DNA of 64,000 nt from Spirulina sp. CCY15215 (GTDB lineage Bacteria; Cyanobacteriota; Cyanobacteriia; Cyanobacteriales; Spirulinaceae), in contig NZ_JACSWA010000469.1 of assembly GCF_016888125.1 (NCBI RefSeq), positions 1 through 64,000 on the forward strand, given 5' to 3'. The notes below the pieces were generated by a model. It had not been told where the DNA came from. It was given only the letters and a program-made list of their open reading frames with translations, and did no database searches. Both the position numbers and the translations under genes were made by a program. Position 1 is the first letter of the stretch, and each line of letters begins with the position of its first letter. Positions 1-9,901 of the stretch are shown one piece after another.

Positions 1-195
1 GCTTGTTAGGTTAGCAGCACTATTTCAGTGACCTTAAAATTGTTTAACTGCTAACGACAGAGCGGGGAACTAGCTTCGCATTCCAAGGTGTCGTGACTAA
101 AATAACGTAGTACGCGGGGTACTTAGTCTGGTCAGAATGGCCTGTTAGATTTCTCTTTCAAGCCTCACGCCTTTAGGCTGAGGTTCCTGACAAAC
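1..195 (+). ncRNA. Possible structured RNA upstream of serA
   Basis: No open reading frame is evident, but the stretch is rich in base-pairing. Bases 1-10 can pair with 186-195 (nine of ten, counting one G-U). GTTAGCAG (about 10-17) pairs with CTGCTAAC (about 48-55), and ACGACA pairs with TGTCGT. GACTA pairs with TAGTC around a GTAC...GTAC hairpin. CCTCA-GCC/GGC-TGAGG forms a last hairpin near 160-183. This looks like a multibranched RNA of roughly 195 nt, or a long serA leader. I could not assign it to 6S RNA, tmRNA, RNase P RNA or a known riboswitch. The left end may lie outside the window. Confidence 0.35.
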
Positions 196-313
196 CCGAA
201 AAATTCAAAATCTTTGCAACAAACTCCTTATTATGGTGCATTTCTCGCTACAATGCCTACTGCATTCCTGAAAATTTCCTACTTTGTAGTTTTTTAAATT
301 TGTTTTTATCATT

Positions 314-1894
314 ATGGCCAAAGTTCTTGTCTCTGACCCCATCGACCAAGCAGGGATTGACATTCTCTCTCAAGTTGCTCAAGTTGATGTCAAAACCAAA
401 CTTCCCCTAGAAGAACTGATAAAAATTATTCCTGAATATGATGCCCTCATGGTGCGATCGGGAACCAAAGCAACTCAAGAAGTCATCGACGCAGGAACCC
501 AATTAAAAATTATCGGACGTGCAGGGGTCGGAGTTGATAACATCGATATTCCTGCCGCTACACGCCGAGGCATCGTCGTTGTTAACTCTCCCGAGGGTAA
601 CACCACCGCCGCCGCAGAACACGCCCTAGCGATGATGCTATCCCTCTCTCGTCACATCCCCTCTGCCAACCAATCTTTGAAAGAGGGTCAGTGGGATCGC
701 AAGCGTTTTGTCGGTGCCGAAGTTTCCCACAAAACCCTCGGGGTCGTCGGTTTGGGTAAAATTGGCTCTCATGTCGCCACTGTAGCAAAAGCGATGGACA
801 TGAAAATTCTGGCTTACGATCCCTTTATTTCTTCCGAACGCGCCGAACAGTTAGGCTGTCGTTTAGTGGATTTGGATATTCTTTTCCGAGAGTCCGACTA
901 TATTACCCTCCACGTCCCTAAAACTCCTGAAACGGCAAATTTAATTAATGCGGAGGCTCTTGCTAAAATGAAGCCCACCACTCGCATTATTAATTGCGCC
1001 CGAGGTGGGATTATTGATGAAACTGCTCTGGCTGAAGCCTTAAAAACAGGCAAAATTGCGGGTGCGGCTTTAGATGTCTTTGATAGCGAACCTTTGGGGG
1101 AATCGCCTTTACGAGAAGTAGGCGAAAACATTGTCCTTACGCCCCATTTGGGCGCTTCCACGGCTGAAGCCCAAGTTAACGTTGCTGTAGATGTTGCCGA
1201 ACAAATTCGGGATGTTTTATTAGGACTTCCAGCGCGATCGGCGGTCAATATTCCCGGTTTGAATCCTAAAGTGATGGAAAAACTCAAGCCCTATTTACAA
1301 TTAGCAGAAACATTAGGGAATTTAGTCGGACAATTGGCGGGGGGACGCATCGATCATTTTACCGTCCGCTTGCAGGGGATTTTAGCCACCGAACAAAGTC
1401 AACCGATTGTTGTTGCGGCTTTGAAAGGATTGCTTTATCAAGCTCTGAGGGAACGAGTAAACTATGTGAATGCCAGTATTGAGGCCAAAGAACGGGGCAT
1501 TCGGGTGATTGAAACCAAAGATGCTTCTTCTTCTGACTATTCGGGGTCTTTGCATCTCGACGCGCGAGGTTCTTTGGGAGAACATTCTGTCACGGGAGTT
1601 TTGCTGGAGGATGGGGACATTCGGGTAACGAATATTAATGGATTTCCCATTAATTTACCTCCCAGTTCCCATATGCTCTTCACGTTACACCGGGATATGC
1701 CTGGTATTATCGGCAGGCTGGGAATGCTGTTAGGTAATTTTAATGTCAACATTGCCAGTATGCAGGTGGGTCGTCAAATTGTGCGGGGTAATGCGATCAT
1801 GGCGGTGAGTTTGGACGATCCTCTTCCCGATGAATTGTTGAAAGAAATTACCGAAATTCCTGGCATTAATGATGCTTATACGGTGATGCTTTGA
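314..1894 (+). CDS. serA: D-3-phosphoglycerate dehydrogenase
   Basis: Catalyses the NAD-dependent oxidation of 3-phosphoglycerate to 3-phosphohydroxypyruvate, the first step of the phosphorylated serine pathway, in the cytosol. The 526 residues match the long SerA form: an N-terminal substrate domain, a Rossmann domain with GLGKIGSHVA (about 145-155), the catalytic RGGIIDE and E-P-L regions (about 230-265) with the H-L-G-A-S-T histidine near 280, an intervening domain, and a C-terminal ACT domain starting near FTLHRDMPGIIGRLG, where serine feedback usually acts. ATG start at 314 without a clear Shine-Dalgarno. prmA follows 77 bp downstream on the same strand. Confidence 0.97.
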   Translation: MAKVLVSDPIDQAGIDILSQVAQVDVKTKLPLEELIKIIPEYDALMVRSGTKATQEVIDAGTQLKIIGRAGVGVDNIDIPAATRRGIVVVNSPEGNTTAAAEHALAMMLSLSRHIPSANQSLKEGQWDRKRFVGAEVSHKTLGVVGLGKIGSHVATVAKAMDMKILAYDPFISSERAEQLGCRLVDLDILFRESDYITLHVPKTPETANLINAEALAKMKPTTRIINCARGGIIDETALAEALKTGKIAGAALDVFDSEPLGESPLREVGENIVLTPHLGASTAEAQVNVAVDVAEQIRDVLLGLPARSAVNIPGLNPKVMEKLKPYLQLAETLGNLVGQLAGGRIDHFTVRLQGILATEQSQPIVVAALKGLLYQALRERVNYVNASIEAKERGIRVIETKDASSSDYSGSLHLDARGSLGEHSVTGVLLEDGDIRVTNINGFPINLPPSSHMLFTLHRDMPGIIGRLGMLLGNFNVNIASMQVGRQIVRGNAIMAVSLDDPLPDELLKEITEIPGINDAYTVML

Positions 1895-1935
1895 CAGGCA
1901 ACAGGCAACAAATAGGCAACAGGCAATAGGGGAAG
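1895..1935. repeat. Short AGGCAAC tandem repeat
   Basis: Just after the serA stop, the heptamer AGGCAAC occurs three times, followed by a variant AGGCAAT, with small spacers. It is an intergenic low-complexity tract of the kind common in cyanobacteria, with no coding potential seen. Confidence 0.6.
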
Positions 1936-1971
1936 AGGAGACAAGTATTACCAATTACCAATTCAAACACA

Positions 1972-2865
1972 ATGTCAAATAACTGGTGGGAAATTCATGT
2001 TCTGTGCGAACCGATCTTAGAGGATCTGGTTTTTTGGCGGCTGGATAAGTTTGGCTGTCAGGGGACGGCTAGCGAACGACAAGGGGAGTCTTTGTCGATG
2101 AGGGCATATTTCCCGCAGGGTTTGGCGCGTTCTTTGGATTTGGCGGCTTTGTCTCTCTGGTTGCGTCAAGATGCCTTGGCGGTGGAGATGCCGCTACCGA
2201 TGACGCAATGGAAGTTAATTGATGAGGAAGATTGGGGGAGTACCTGGAAAAAGTATTGGCAGGCGCAGGAGGTGGGCGATCGCTTTTTGATTTATCCGGT
2301 GTGGTTGACTCCCCCAGAGGATAGCGATCGCGCGATCATTCGTCTCGATCCTGGGGCGGCTTTTGGGACGGGGACTCATCCCACGACGCAACTCTGTTTG
2401 GAGGCGCTGGAAATGCGGATTTGGGGGGAGGAAAAGGAAGAAATCGCGATCGCAGATATTGGTTGCGGTTCGGGTATTCTCTCTATTGGCGCGATTTTAA
2501 TCGGGGCAAAGCAAGCCTACGCGGTAGATACGGATGCGATGGCGATTAAATCCACGGAGGTTAACCGCGATCTCAATCACATTGATGCTCAACATTTAAT
2601 CGCACAAAAGGGAAGTATCGATCGCATTCTCTCTTTAGCAGGAGGACAGGTCGATGGTATTGTTTGTAATATCTTGGCGGAAGTGATTATCGAAATGATT
2701 CCCCAAATGACTGAGATTACCAAGCCTAAAGGCTGGGGTATTCTCAGTGGCATTCTCCTCGACCAAGCTAAACCCATTGCCGATCGCCTCGAGGAAGAAG
2801 GTTGGATAGTGGCAACCCTCTGGCGGAGAGGAGAGTGGTGCTGTTTTAATGTGCGGAGATCCTGA
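1972..2865 (+). CDS. prmA: Ribosomal protein L11 methyltransferase
   Basis: SAM-dependent methylation of ribosomal protein L11. The 297-residue protein has the PrmA layout: an N-terminal L11-recognition domain with conserved W and D/E residues ([12 protein letters not shown], about 85-96), then a class I methyltransferase domain. Motif I is [13 protein letters not shown] (about 163-175), followed by an acidic ribose-binding loop VDTDAMA, and the post-I motif NIL (about 230). It follows serA, a pairing I recall from other cyanobacteria. The ATG at 1972 gives full family length. The gene is convergent with the kinase that ends at 2919. Confidence 0.95.
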   Translation: MSNNWWEIHVLCEPILEDLVFWRLDKFGCQGTASERQGESLSMRAYFPQGLARSLDLAALSLWLRQDALAVEMPLPMTQWKLIDEEDWGSTWKKYWQAQEVGDRFLIYPVWLTPPEDSDRAIIRLDPGAAFGTGTHPTTQLCLEALEMRIWGEEKEEIAIADIGCGSGILSIGAILIGAKQAYAVDTDAMAIKSTEVNRDLNHIDAQHLIAQKGSIDRILSLAGGQVDGIVCNILAEVIIEMIPQMTEITKPKGWGILSGILLDQAKPIADRLEEEGWIVATLWRRGEWCCFNVRRS

Positions 2866-2918
2866 TGGGGGAGGGGCGATCGGTTTGTTCAATATTTCCT
2901 CAACTATCAACTCAACTA

Positions 2919-4199
2919 TCAACCGATCGCCGGAATGTTAATGCAAATTTGACAGCCTAAACCAGGCTGACTGTGAAGAGAAAAACGCCCTCCCAAGGCT
3001 TCAACTCGTTCTTGCATTCCCTGCAAGCCGAAACCTGTCGTATTTTCGCACGGTTCAAATCCTGTACCGTTGTCTTTGATTTCTAGATCGATGGCGATCG
3101 CACTCGAGGATATCTCTAATTCGACGCGATCGGCTTGACTATGTTTAGTAATATTAGTGAGGGCTTCTTGGACGACGCGATAAAGAACGGTTTGAATTTC
3201 TGGATGTAGGGGTTTGGAGGGTTTGGAGACCAAACCCCTACATTGCGAAATAACCTCGATCTGGGTAGTTTGTTGAAATTCTCGGATTAATTTTTTTAAG
3301 GCCAAATCCAGCGATCGCCCTTGTAAAGGAGGGTTTCTCAAACTGGCTACAGACTGACGCACATCTGTGAGAGCTTCTTTGTTCAAACGTTGCGCTTCTG
3401 TGAGATGATAGCGGGCTTTTTCCGGATTTTGGGCAAAATAGAGGGCGGCGTTTTCCAGTTGAATGCTTTGGGCTGTGAGAGAATGGCCGACAGAATCGTG
3501 CATTTCTCTGGCGATGCGGGTTCTCTCTTGTAGGGTGGCTTGATTTTCGATTAACAGGGAATATTTGCGGAGGCGATCGTTAGCGCTAGTCAGTGCTTGA
3601 CGGCTTTGACGTTCTGAAAGTAACGCCCCGACCATTAACAAAACAAAGGCTAAAACTAGCCCAAATAGTAAGGCAGAATTAATAGCAAAACTAAAAGCAA
3701 TTCGCAACCATTCCGAAGCAATTTCTCCTGGCCTAATGGCATTATGGCGCTGAACAACCCAATAAATTCTCAAGATGAGGCGCAGAATAAAGAATCCGTA
3801 AGCACATAAAGCAACAGTTAAACGTCCCGGCCAAGGGAAGAGAATACAAGCGCGAATAACAACAATTAATAATAGGGCAAAAAAGAGGGATTCCCTGCGA
3901 CCGCCGAGGAAAATTGCCAACCAACATAACCCAAACCCTAAAGCCACATAGAGGATTTTTTGCAGTCTTCCTCCTGTTGGCAAACGCAATCCTAGTAATC
4001 CCAATAAGCCAATACAGCCGATCGCACCGATGGGGAAAGGTTGCGATCGCAGAGGAGGAGGTGTTTGCCAACCCAAACGATGAGGGGGGGGTAAATTTTG
4101 TGGGGAAAGGGTGGCAATGAGAGCAATTCCTAAGAGAATCCATTCAAGGTACAGTAGAAGACGGAAAGAGCGATCGCGCCAAAGTTCGTTTTTGAGCAT
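2919..4199 (-). CDS. NarL/LiaS-type membrane sensor histidine kinase
   Basis: 426 residues. The N-terminal half contains several hydrophobic segments (about 13-31, 54-72, 82-99, 105-120, 127-147, 167-194) and is likely a membrane sensor with little extracytoplasmic domain. The phosphoacceptor box is HisKA_3-like, ARTRIAREMHDSVGHS-type, with His near 234. A HATPase_c domain follows, with the N box NITKHS, G1 NGTGFEP and G2 GFGLQGM. Such kinases usually signal to NarL-family response regulators; none is adjacent. Residues about 320-332 are encoded by a palindromic repeat (3205-3242) that also occurs near 57.7 kb, so this loop appears to be an in-frame repeat insertion. Confidence 0.88.
   Translation of the reverse strand: MLKNELWRDRSFRLLLYLEWILLGIALIATLSPQNLPPPHRLGWQTPPPLRSQPFPIGAIGCIGLLGLLGLRLPTGGRLQKILYVALGFGLCWLAIFLGGRRESLFFALLLIVVIRACILFPWPGRLTVALCAYGFFILRLILRIYWVVQRHNAIRPGEIASEWLRIAFSFAINSALLFGLVLAFVLLMVGALLSERQSRQALTSANDRLRKYSLLIENQATLQERTRIAREMHDSVGHSLTAQSIQLENAALYFAQNPEKARYHLTEAQRLNKEALTDVRQSVASLRNPPLQGRSLDLALKKLIREFQQTTQIEVISQCRGLVSKPSKPLHPEIQTVLYRVVQEALTNITKHSQADRVELEISSSAIAIDLEIKDNGTGFEPCENTTGFGLQGMQERVEALGGRFSLHSQPGLGCQICINIPAIG
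3205..3242. repeat. Palindromic repeat inserted inside a kinase gene
   Basis: TGTAGGGGTTTGG and CCAAACCCCTACA form a perfect 13-bp inverted repeat around a 12-bp loop. The same arms (GTAGGGGTTTGG...CCAAACCC) recur three times at 57631-57775. Here the element lies in frame in the kinase gene and encodes the stretch CRGLVSKPSKPL just before the HATPase region. Confidence 0.75.
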
Positions 4200-4482
4200 G
4201 GGTAAATAAAAGGGTGCGATCCCATTGAGGTGCGATCGCCATTTAAAAATAGCTTAACATTGCCCAACTTGGTTAATCTACGGGCGATCGCACCTCAAAC
4301 CTCGGGTCAAAAGTCACAGGAAAACTTCACCCTCAAGTCCTATTGATAAAGTAGCTAAAAGCTAAAGTATAGGCGATCGCAATCTTTTTTGGGGATGTTT
4401 GCTCAAATTCCTACTCTCTCTACTTTTCAGCCTCCTTGTCACCTCTAAAGTAAAAAAAGTCAGGTTATACTGAGAAAAATGA
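4200..4482. other. Divergent intergenic region with HIP1 sites
   Basis: It separates the leftward kinase from the rightward lipoprotein gene and must hold both promoters. It contains several GCGATCGC-type sites. I see no further gene or RNA. Confidence 0.5.
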
Positions 4483-5481
4483 ATGACTGAAATGAGTCCC
4501 ATGAAGTATTCTCGCATTCCTCACAGACTTATCTTTTCGGCGATCGCTTTCCTAACTTGTTTCTTTGTCGCTTGTAATACCAGTCCCCAACAACCTTTAA
4601 AAATTGGTCTGACCAGTTGGACGGGATATGAACCTCTTTATTTAGCTCGCGATCTAGGCTATTTTAATGATGCTCCCCTTGAGATTATTGAGTATTCTGG
4701 TATCGCTGAGATGCGACGAGCATTTGATAATGGTGAAATCCATGTATTATCGTCAACTTTGGATAGCGCTCTACTGCGTGCAGAACGAAATAACGATTTG
4801 CGACTATGGCTACTCTTAGATACTTCTAATGGTGGGGATGCGCTAGTGGGACAATCTGAGGTTAAAAGTATTCAAGACTTGAAAGATCGTACTGTCGGTT
4901 TAACCCCCGAGGCTGTATCCCTACTCGTTTTTACCCGTGCATTACAAAGTGTGGATTTGCCTCTCGATGCAGTCAAACAAGTTTCTTTAGATGGGATTGA
5001 GCCAGAAACTGCTTTTGAGGACAAGGAAATAGATGCTATTATTACTTACGATCCTCTTCTCTCCAAACTACTCCAACAAGGGGCAAATTTACTTTTCGAT
5101 ACTCGTCAAATGCCTGGTGAAGTTGTCGATGTTCTCCTCAGTTACCAAGAGACACAAGACAAATTCCCCCAGAAACTTCAAACCTTAGCGGAAGGTTGGT
5201 TTAAAGCCTTACAATACATTCAGAAAAACCCTGATGATGCAGTGCAACGGATGGCAGATCGTCAAGGGATTAGCCAAGAAGAATTTACCCAATCTCTGAA
5301 AGGATTGCGCCTTATGGATTTGGAGAAGAATAAAGGCTTGCTCTCTGGACAAGATATGGAATTACATGAGGGAGCAAAACGATTAACTACTTTTCTAATC
5401 GAGCAGGAATCCCTGAAACAAAAAGTCGATCTGGACAATTTATTTGACGATCGCTTTGTTAAGGTGATCGAGCAATCTTAA
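4483..5481 (+). CDS. NMT1/SsuA-type solute-binding lipoprotein
   Basis: 332-residue periplasmic binding protein. A signal sequence ends in a lipobox (FVAC, Cys near 31), so it should be a lipoprotein on the outer face of the inner membrane. The mature part begins with KIGLTSWTGYEPLYLARDLGYF, shared by nitrate/sulfonate/taurine/thiamine-precursor binding proteins. The ligand cannot be deduced. No permease or ATPase gene is adjacent. Instead a membrane histidine kinase starts about 55 bp downstream, which suggests that the protein feeds a sensor rather than a transporter. An alternative ATG lies at 4501. Confidence 0.85.
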   Translation: MTEMSPMKYSRIPHRLIFSAIAFLTCFFVACNTSPQQPLKIGLTSWTGYEPLYLARDLGYFNDAPLEIIEYSGIAEMRRAFDNGEIHVLSSTLDSALLRAERNNDLRLWLLLDTSNGGDALVGQSEVKSIQDLKDRTVGLTPEAVSLLVFTRALQSVDLPLDAVKQVSLDGIEPETAFEDKEIDAIITYDPLLSKLLQQGANLLFDTRQMPGEVVDVLLSYQETQDKFPQKLQTLAEGWFKALQYIQKNPDDAVQRMADRQGISQEEFTQSLKGLRLMDLEKNKGLLSGQDMELHEGAKRLTTFLIEQESLKQKVDLDNLFDDRFVKVIEQS

Positions 5482-5536
5482 ATCTAGATACAATTGTATT
5501 TTTCTCAAGAAATAAATATTGATCTCTCTGTCGTCT

Positions 5537-7183
5537 ATGACTCGCTTTCCTTTTCCTCTACGATTTTCTATTTCCATAATTCTTCTCCTGTTTGGTACCG
5601 TGTTTAGTGCGGTATCTTTTCAACGTGAAATCTCTCTCGCTCTCGAGCGGGGAGAAGCAGATATGACTCGACAAGCTATTTTTACAGGAAATCAAACTGT
5701 GGGTTTATTAGAATATCTTTATCGCGATCGCGATGAGCGAGGGATAGATATTCTCATCGATCAATTAGCAGGTGCTCACAACATTAATATCGCTTTAATT
5801 TTCGATGAGAACGATCGTGTTTTATGGTCTACTCAGCGATCGCTGCGCGATCACTCTATTGAAGAAACCAATGCTTCTTCTTTTAGGGAGAAAATGACTC
5901 AGGCTCGCCGTCAAGTAGGAGCAGAAGTACAATTAAGAAAAGATCGAGAAACACTGTGGATGTTTCATCCAGTTGGGTTGGAGTTTAAGGTGGGGAATAC
6001 TTTTCCCGAGCGTGTAGGGATTTTAGCAGTTGAATACGATTTAAGGATTACTCGAGCTATAGCTTATCGAGATGCCACAAGGCGATCGCTGGGGTATGGA
6101 ATTGCGATCGCCATTTTGGGAACATTACTCTGGTTTTTCTTTGATAACATTGTGACCAAACGAGCATCGCATTTGGTGAAAACAAGTCAACGATTATCTG
6201 GAGGAAATTTGACAATTCGGGCTAGATTAAAAGGCTCAGATGAACTATATTGTATTGCTGTTGCCTTTAATCAGATGATTGAGGAAATCCAAAAAAAGCA
6301 GGAAGCCTTACAACAAACTCTCAGAGAACTTAAACAGACTCAATCGCAATTGATTCAATCTGAAAAAATGTCTGGTTTAGGGCAAATGGTGGCCGGAGTT
6401 GCTCACGAAATTAATAATCCTATCAATTTTATTTATGGCAATGTTCCCCATGTCGATCGATATACGCAAGATTTACTAGATATTATCAACGATTATCAAA
6501 AATTTTATCCTAATCCCATACCAGAAATTGAGGATAAATTAGAAGAAATAGATTTTGACTTTATTAACGAAGACTTACCCAAACTGCTCAAATCGATACG
6601 AAGTGGAGCTAATCGCGTTAAAGAAATTGTGGTGGGATTGCGAACATTTTCTCGTTTAGATGAGGCTCAAAATAAAATGGTTGATATTCATCAAAGTCTT
6701 GATAGTACGATTTTATTTTTGCAACATCGCTTAAAATCGGATCGAGGTATTCCAGAAATTAAAATTGTCAAATCCTACCATAATTTGCCTGAAATTGAGT
6801 GTTATGCAGGACAATTAAATCAAGTTTTTTTCAATATTTTAAATAATAGTATCGATGCTCTCATTGAAACAGCACGAGAGAATAAAGAATTTCAAAATCC
6901 TGCTATTGTTATTCAAACCCAATCGATCGACAATTGCTGGGTTCAGATCGCGATCGCGGATAATGGTAAGGGTATCGATCCAGAAACACAAAAGCACATT
7001 TTCGATCCTTTTTTTACCACTAAACCTATTGGGAGTGGGACAGGACTGGGACTATCGATCGGTTATCAAGTTATTGTCGAAAGACATAAGGGAAAATTAG
7101 AGTGCCATTCTGCGATTGGAGAGGGAGCAAAATTTATCATTGAGATTCCTTTAAAACTCGATTTGCTTAAGGGGATTGGATGA
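5537..7183 (+). CDS. Membrane sensor histidine kinase with HAMP domain
   Basis: About 548 residues. TM1 is near the N terminus (SISIILLLFGTVFSAV). An extracytoplasmic domain of about 150 residues and TM2 (YGIAIAILGTLLWFFF) follow, then a HAMP domain, a coiled-coil rich in Q/E/L, and a HisKA box (GVAHEINNPINF, His about 290). HATPase motifs are the N box NILNNSIDAL, G1 DNGKGID and G2 GSGTGLGLSI. The C-terminal half resembles cyanobacterial complex-sensor kinases. The start was set at the ATG; a TTG at 5519 would add six residues, and neither has a clear Shine-Dalgarno. It lies directly after the solute-binding lipoprotein. No response regulator is adjacent. Confidence 0.88.
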   Translation: MTRFPFPLRFSISIILLLFGTVFSAVSFQREISLALERGEADMTRQAIFTGNQTVGLLEYLYRDRDERGIDILIDQLAGAHNINIALIFDENDRVLWSTQRSLRDHSIEETNASSFREKMTQARRQVGAEVQLRKDRETLWMFHPVGLEFKVGNTFPERVGILAVEYDLRITRAIAYRDATRRSLGYGIAIAILGTLLWFFFDNIVTKRASHLVKTSQRLSGGNLTIRARLKGSDELYCIAVAFNQMIEEIQKKQEALQQTLRELKQTQSQLIQSEKMSGLGQMVAGVAHEINNPINFIYGNVPHVDRYTQDLLDIINDYQKFYPNPIPEIEDKLEEIDFDFINEDLPKLLKSIRSGANRVKEIVVGLRTFSRLDEAQNKMVDIHQSLDSTILFLQHRLKSDRGIPEIKIVKSYHNLPEIECYAGQLNQVFFNILNNSIDALIETARENKEFQNPAIVIQTQSIDNCWVQIAIADNGKGIDPETQKHIFDPFFTTKPIGSGTGLGLSIGYQVIVERHKGKLECHSAIGEGAKFIIEIPLKLDLLKGIG

Positions 7184-7250
7184 TGATAGTCTACGGTAAC
7201 TGGATTTGGTATGAACTCAATTTTTTACACGACCAATAAAAAAATAGCAC

Positions 7251-7280
7251 AAAAAAAGGGGCGCGATCGCGCCCCTTTCT
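7251..7280. terminator. Bidirectional terminator between kinase and clpC
   Basis: AAAAAAAGGGGCGCG and CGCGCCCCTTTCT flank a central GATC-containing palindrome with a HIP1 core. The GC-rich stem with an A tract on one side and T on the other suits transcription arriving from either gene. Confidence 0.75.
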
Positions 7281-7301
7281 AACTCTTCTCAAAAATAAGT
7301 T

Positions 7302-9770
7302 TTAACTCTTTTCTAAAAGAACCCTAGATTGATGTTGAGGACGAACGATAACTTTGTTATCTTCATCAATATCAACCTCTGCTTTATCGCCTTCCTTAAC
7401 GCGACCAGAAAGAATCTCCTCAGCGAGAACATCCTCCAGCAAGCGCATAATTGCCCGGCGTAAAGGACGCGCCCCATAACTGGGATTATATCCCTCTTCC
7501 ACCAAGCGTTCTTTGAATTTATCCGTAACCGTTAAGATAATCTCTTTTTCCGTTAAGCGTTGGAACACTTCTTTGAGCAAGATTTCGGAAATTTCTTTCA
7601 CTTCATCCTTACTCAACTGACGGAAGACAATAATCTCATCGAGACGGTTAAGAAACTCGGGACGGAAGTAGTTTTTCAACTCTTCATTCACCAAAGAACG
7701 AATGCGATTATATTGGGCATCGTCTTGGTTATCGCTAAACTCAAACCCTAACCCCGCAGCACCTTTTTCAATCACCTTAGAACCGATGTTTGAGGTCATA
7801 ATTAACAAAGTGTTCTTAAAGTCCACCGTGCGACCTTTAGCATCCGTTAGGCGACCGTCTTCAAGGATTTGCAAGAGCATATTAAAGACATCGGGATGCG
7901 CCTTTTCAATCTCATCAAAGAGAACGACGGTATAGGGACGACGACGGACGGCTTCTGTGAGTTGTCCCCCCTCGTTGTAACCTACATAACCCGGTGGCGA
8001 GCCGATTAACTTGGACACCGTGTGGCGTTCCATATATTCCGACATATCCAACCGGATCATTGCATCTTCCGAGCCAAAGAAATAGGCCGCGAGAGACTTG
8101 GTTAATTCGGTTTTTCCTACCCCTGTCGGACCGGAGAAGATAAAACTAGCAATGGGTCGGTTGGGATTTTTCAAGCCCACCCGAGCGCGACGAATGGCAC
8201 GAGAAACGGCTTTTACCGCATCCTCTTGACCGATCAAGCGCTGATGCAAGGTATCTTCCATCTTCATGAGCTTTTCGGACTCGCTTTCCGTGAGCTTCTG
8301 CACCGGAACGCCAGTCCAAGAGGCAACAATGTGAGCAATTTCCTCCGAATCAACGTGAGGACCCTCTTCCTCGCTACCATCTTCATTTTTCTTGGCAGCA
8401 GCGATGGTGCGAATTTGCGCCTTGATGTCCATTTCGCGATCGCGCAATTCCCCAGCTTTATCAAAATCCTGCGCCCTGACGGCATCATCCTTTTGTTTGA
8501 GGATTTGTCGCAATTCCTTATCTAATTCCTTCGCGGCTGGGGGAAGCTGAGAATTAATTAAGCGCACCCGAGAACCCGCTTCGTCAATCAGGTCGATCGC
8601 CTTATCTGGGAGATAGCGATCGCTGATGTAGCGATCGGACAATTTCGCTGCTGCTTCTAAAGCCTCGTCTAAAATTTTCAGCTTGTGGTGCTGTTCGTAA
8701 CGTTCCCGCAAACCATAAAGAATTTCAATCGTTTCTTCAACGCTGGGTTCTCCCACTATAACCGGTTGGAAACGGCGTTCTAGGGCAGCATCTCGCTCGA
8801 TATGCTTGCGATATTCATCGAGAGTTGTCGCGCCGATGCACTGTAATTCCCCTCGCGCTAAAGCGGGTTTAAGAATATTTGCTGCATCGATCGCCCCTTC
8901 TGCGGCACCGGCTCCGATCAGGGTGTGAACCTCGTCAATGACCAAGATCACATTACCCGCCGAGCGAATTTCATCCATGATTTTTTTGAGGCGTTCCTCA
9001 AATTCTCCTCGATATTTGGTGCCGGCGACCAATAAGCCAATGTCAAGAGTGACAACGCGCTTATCTTCGAGAATATCAGGAATATCTTGTTGAGCAATAC
9101 GCTGGGCCAAACCTTCGGCGATCGCGGTTTTCCCCACCCCTGGTTCGCCAATTAAGACAGGATTGTTTTTGGTGCGACGACCGAGAATTTGAATAACCCG
9201 CTCGATTTCCTTAACCCGTCCGACGACGGGATCGAGCTTGCCATCGGCGGCCATTTGCGTTAAATTGGAACCAAACTCGTCCAGGGTTGGTGTTTTCGTG
9301 CGTCCGCCGGGTCCCGCATTAGCAGGCACTTCCGCAGTTTCCCCCAACATCCGGATCACCTGAGTTCTGACCTTGGAGAGGTCTACCCCCAAATTCTCCA
9401 AAACCCGTGCCGCAACCCCTTCTCCTTCGCGAATCAAACCGAGAAGTAAGTGTTCCGTGCCGATGTAATTATGCCCGAGTTGACGAGCTTCTTCTAGAGA
9501 CAATTCTAAGACGCGCTTGGCTCTAGGGGTAAAGGGAATTTCTACAGCAACGAAACCAGAACCTCTACCGATAATTTTTTCGACTTCGATTCTGGCATCC
9601 TTGAGGTTAACGCCCATGGACTTGAGAACCTTGGCAGCCACGCCCGTTCCCTCGCCAATCAAACCCAGGAGAATCTGCTCGGTGCCGACAAAGTTGTGAC
9701 CCAAGCGACGCGCCTCCTCCTGAGCCAACATAATGACCTTGATGGCTTTTTCTGTGAAGCGTTCAAACAT
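7302..9770 (-). CDS. clpC: Clp protease ATP-binding subunit ClpC
   Basis: Hsp100 unfoldase that feeds proteins to the ClpP/ClpR protease. The 822 residues show the ClpC plan. Two Clp_N repeats (about 1-145, each with an LGHNxxGTEHxLLGL core) are followed by AAA-1 with Walker A GEPGVGKT (about 210) and Walker [11 protein letters not shown] short middle region holds a UVR-like segment (about 420-455), and AAA-2 has GPTGVGKT (about 550) and [13 protein letters not shown]-terminal D2-small domain ends the protein. Length and motifs are intact. ATG start, with a moderately long upstream gap to the amidase gene. Confidence 0.97.
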   Translation of the reverse strand: MFERFTEKAIKVIMLAQEEARRLGHNFVGTEQILLGLIGEGTGVAAKVLKSMGVNLKDARIEVEKIIGRGSGFVAVEIPFTPRAKRVLELSLEEARQLGHNYIGTEHLLLGLIREGEGVAARVLENLGVDLSKVRTQVIRMLGETAEVPANAGPGGRTKTPTLDEFGSNLTQMAADGKLDPVVGRVKEIERVIQILGRRTKNNPVLIGEPGVGKTAIAEGLAQRIAQQDIPDILEDKRVVTLDIGLLVAGTKYRGEFEERLKKIMDEIRSAGNVILVIDEVHTLIGAGAAEGAIDAANILKPALARGELQCIGATTLDEYRKHIERDAALERRFQPVIVGEPSVEETIEILYGLRERYEQHHKLKILDEALEAAAKLSDRYISDRYLPDKAIDLIDEAGSRVRLINSQLPPAAKELDKELRQILKQKDDAVRAQDFDKAGELRDREMDIKAQIRTIAAAKKNEDGSEEEGPHVDSEEIAHIVASWTGVPVQKLTESESEKLMKMEDTLHQRLIGQEDAVKAVSRAIRRARVGLKNPNRPIASFIFSGPTGVGKTELTKSLAAYFFGSEDAMIRLDMSEYMERHTVSKLIGSPPGYVGYNEGGQLTEAVRRRPYTVVLFDEIEKAHPDVFNMLLQILEDGRLTDAKGRTVDFKNTLLIMTSNIGSKVIEKGAAGLGFEFSDNQDDAQYNRIRSLVNEELKNYFRPEFLNRLDEIIVFRQLSKDEVKEISEILLKEVFQRLTEKEIILTVTDKFKERLVEEGYNPSYGARPLRRAIMRLLEDVLAEEILSGRVKEGDKAEVDIDEDNKVIVRPQHQSRVLLEKS

Positions 9771-9901
9771 GACCTATCATCCCTGTTGCTTGCCCGTTGT
9801 CAGCCCATTCTAGCACAGGCCAATCCGATCCCCGTTGTTTTTGTTGCGATCGGTTATTACGGTAGGATTTAAAATTCTGGGTACAAGAGAATTGCGGTAA
9901 T

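Noticed and set aside
3050-3070. GGTTCAAATCC resembling a tRNA T-loop
   Set aside because: It lies inside the kinase gene, in the conserved NGTGFEP region, with no cloverleaf around it.
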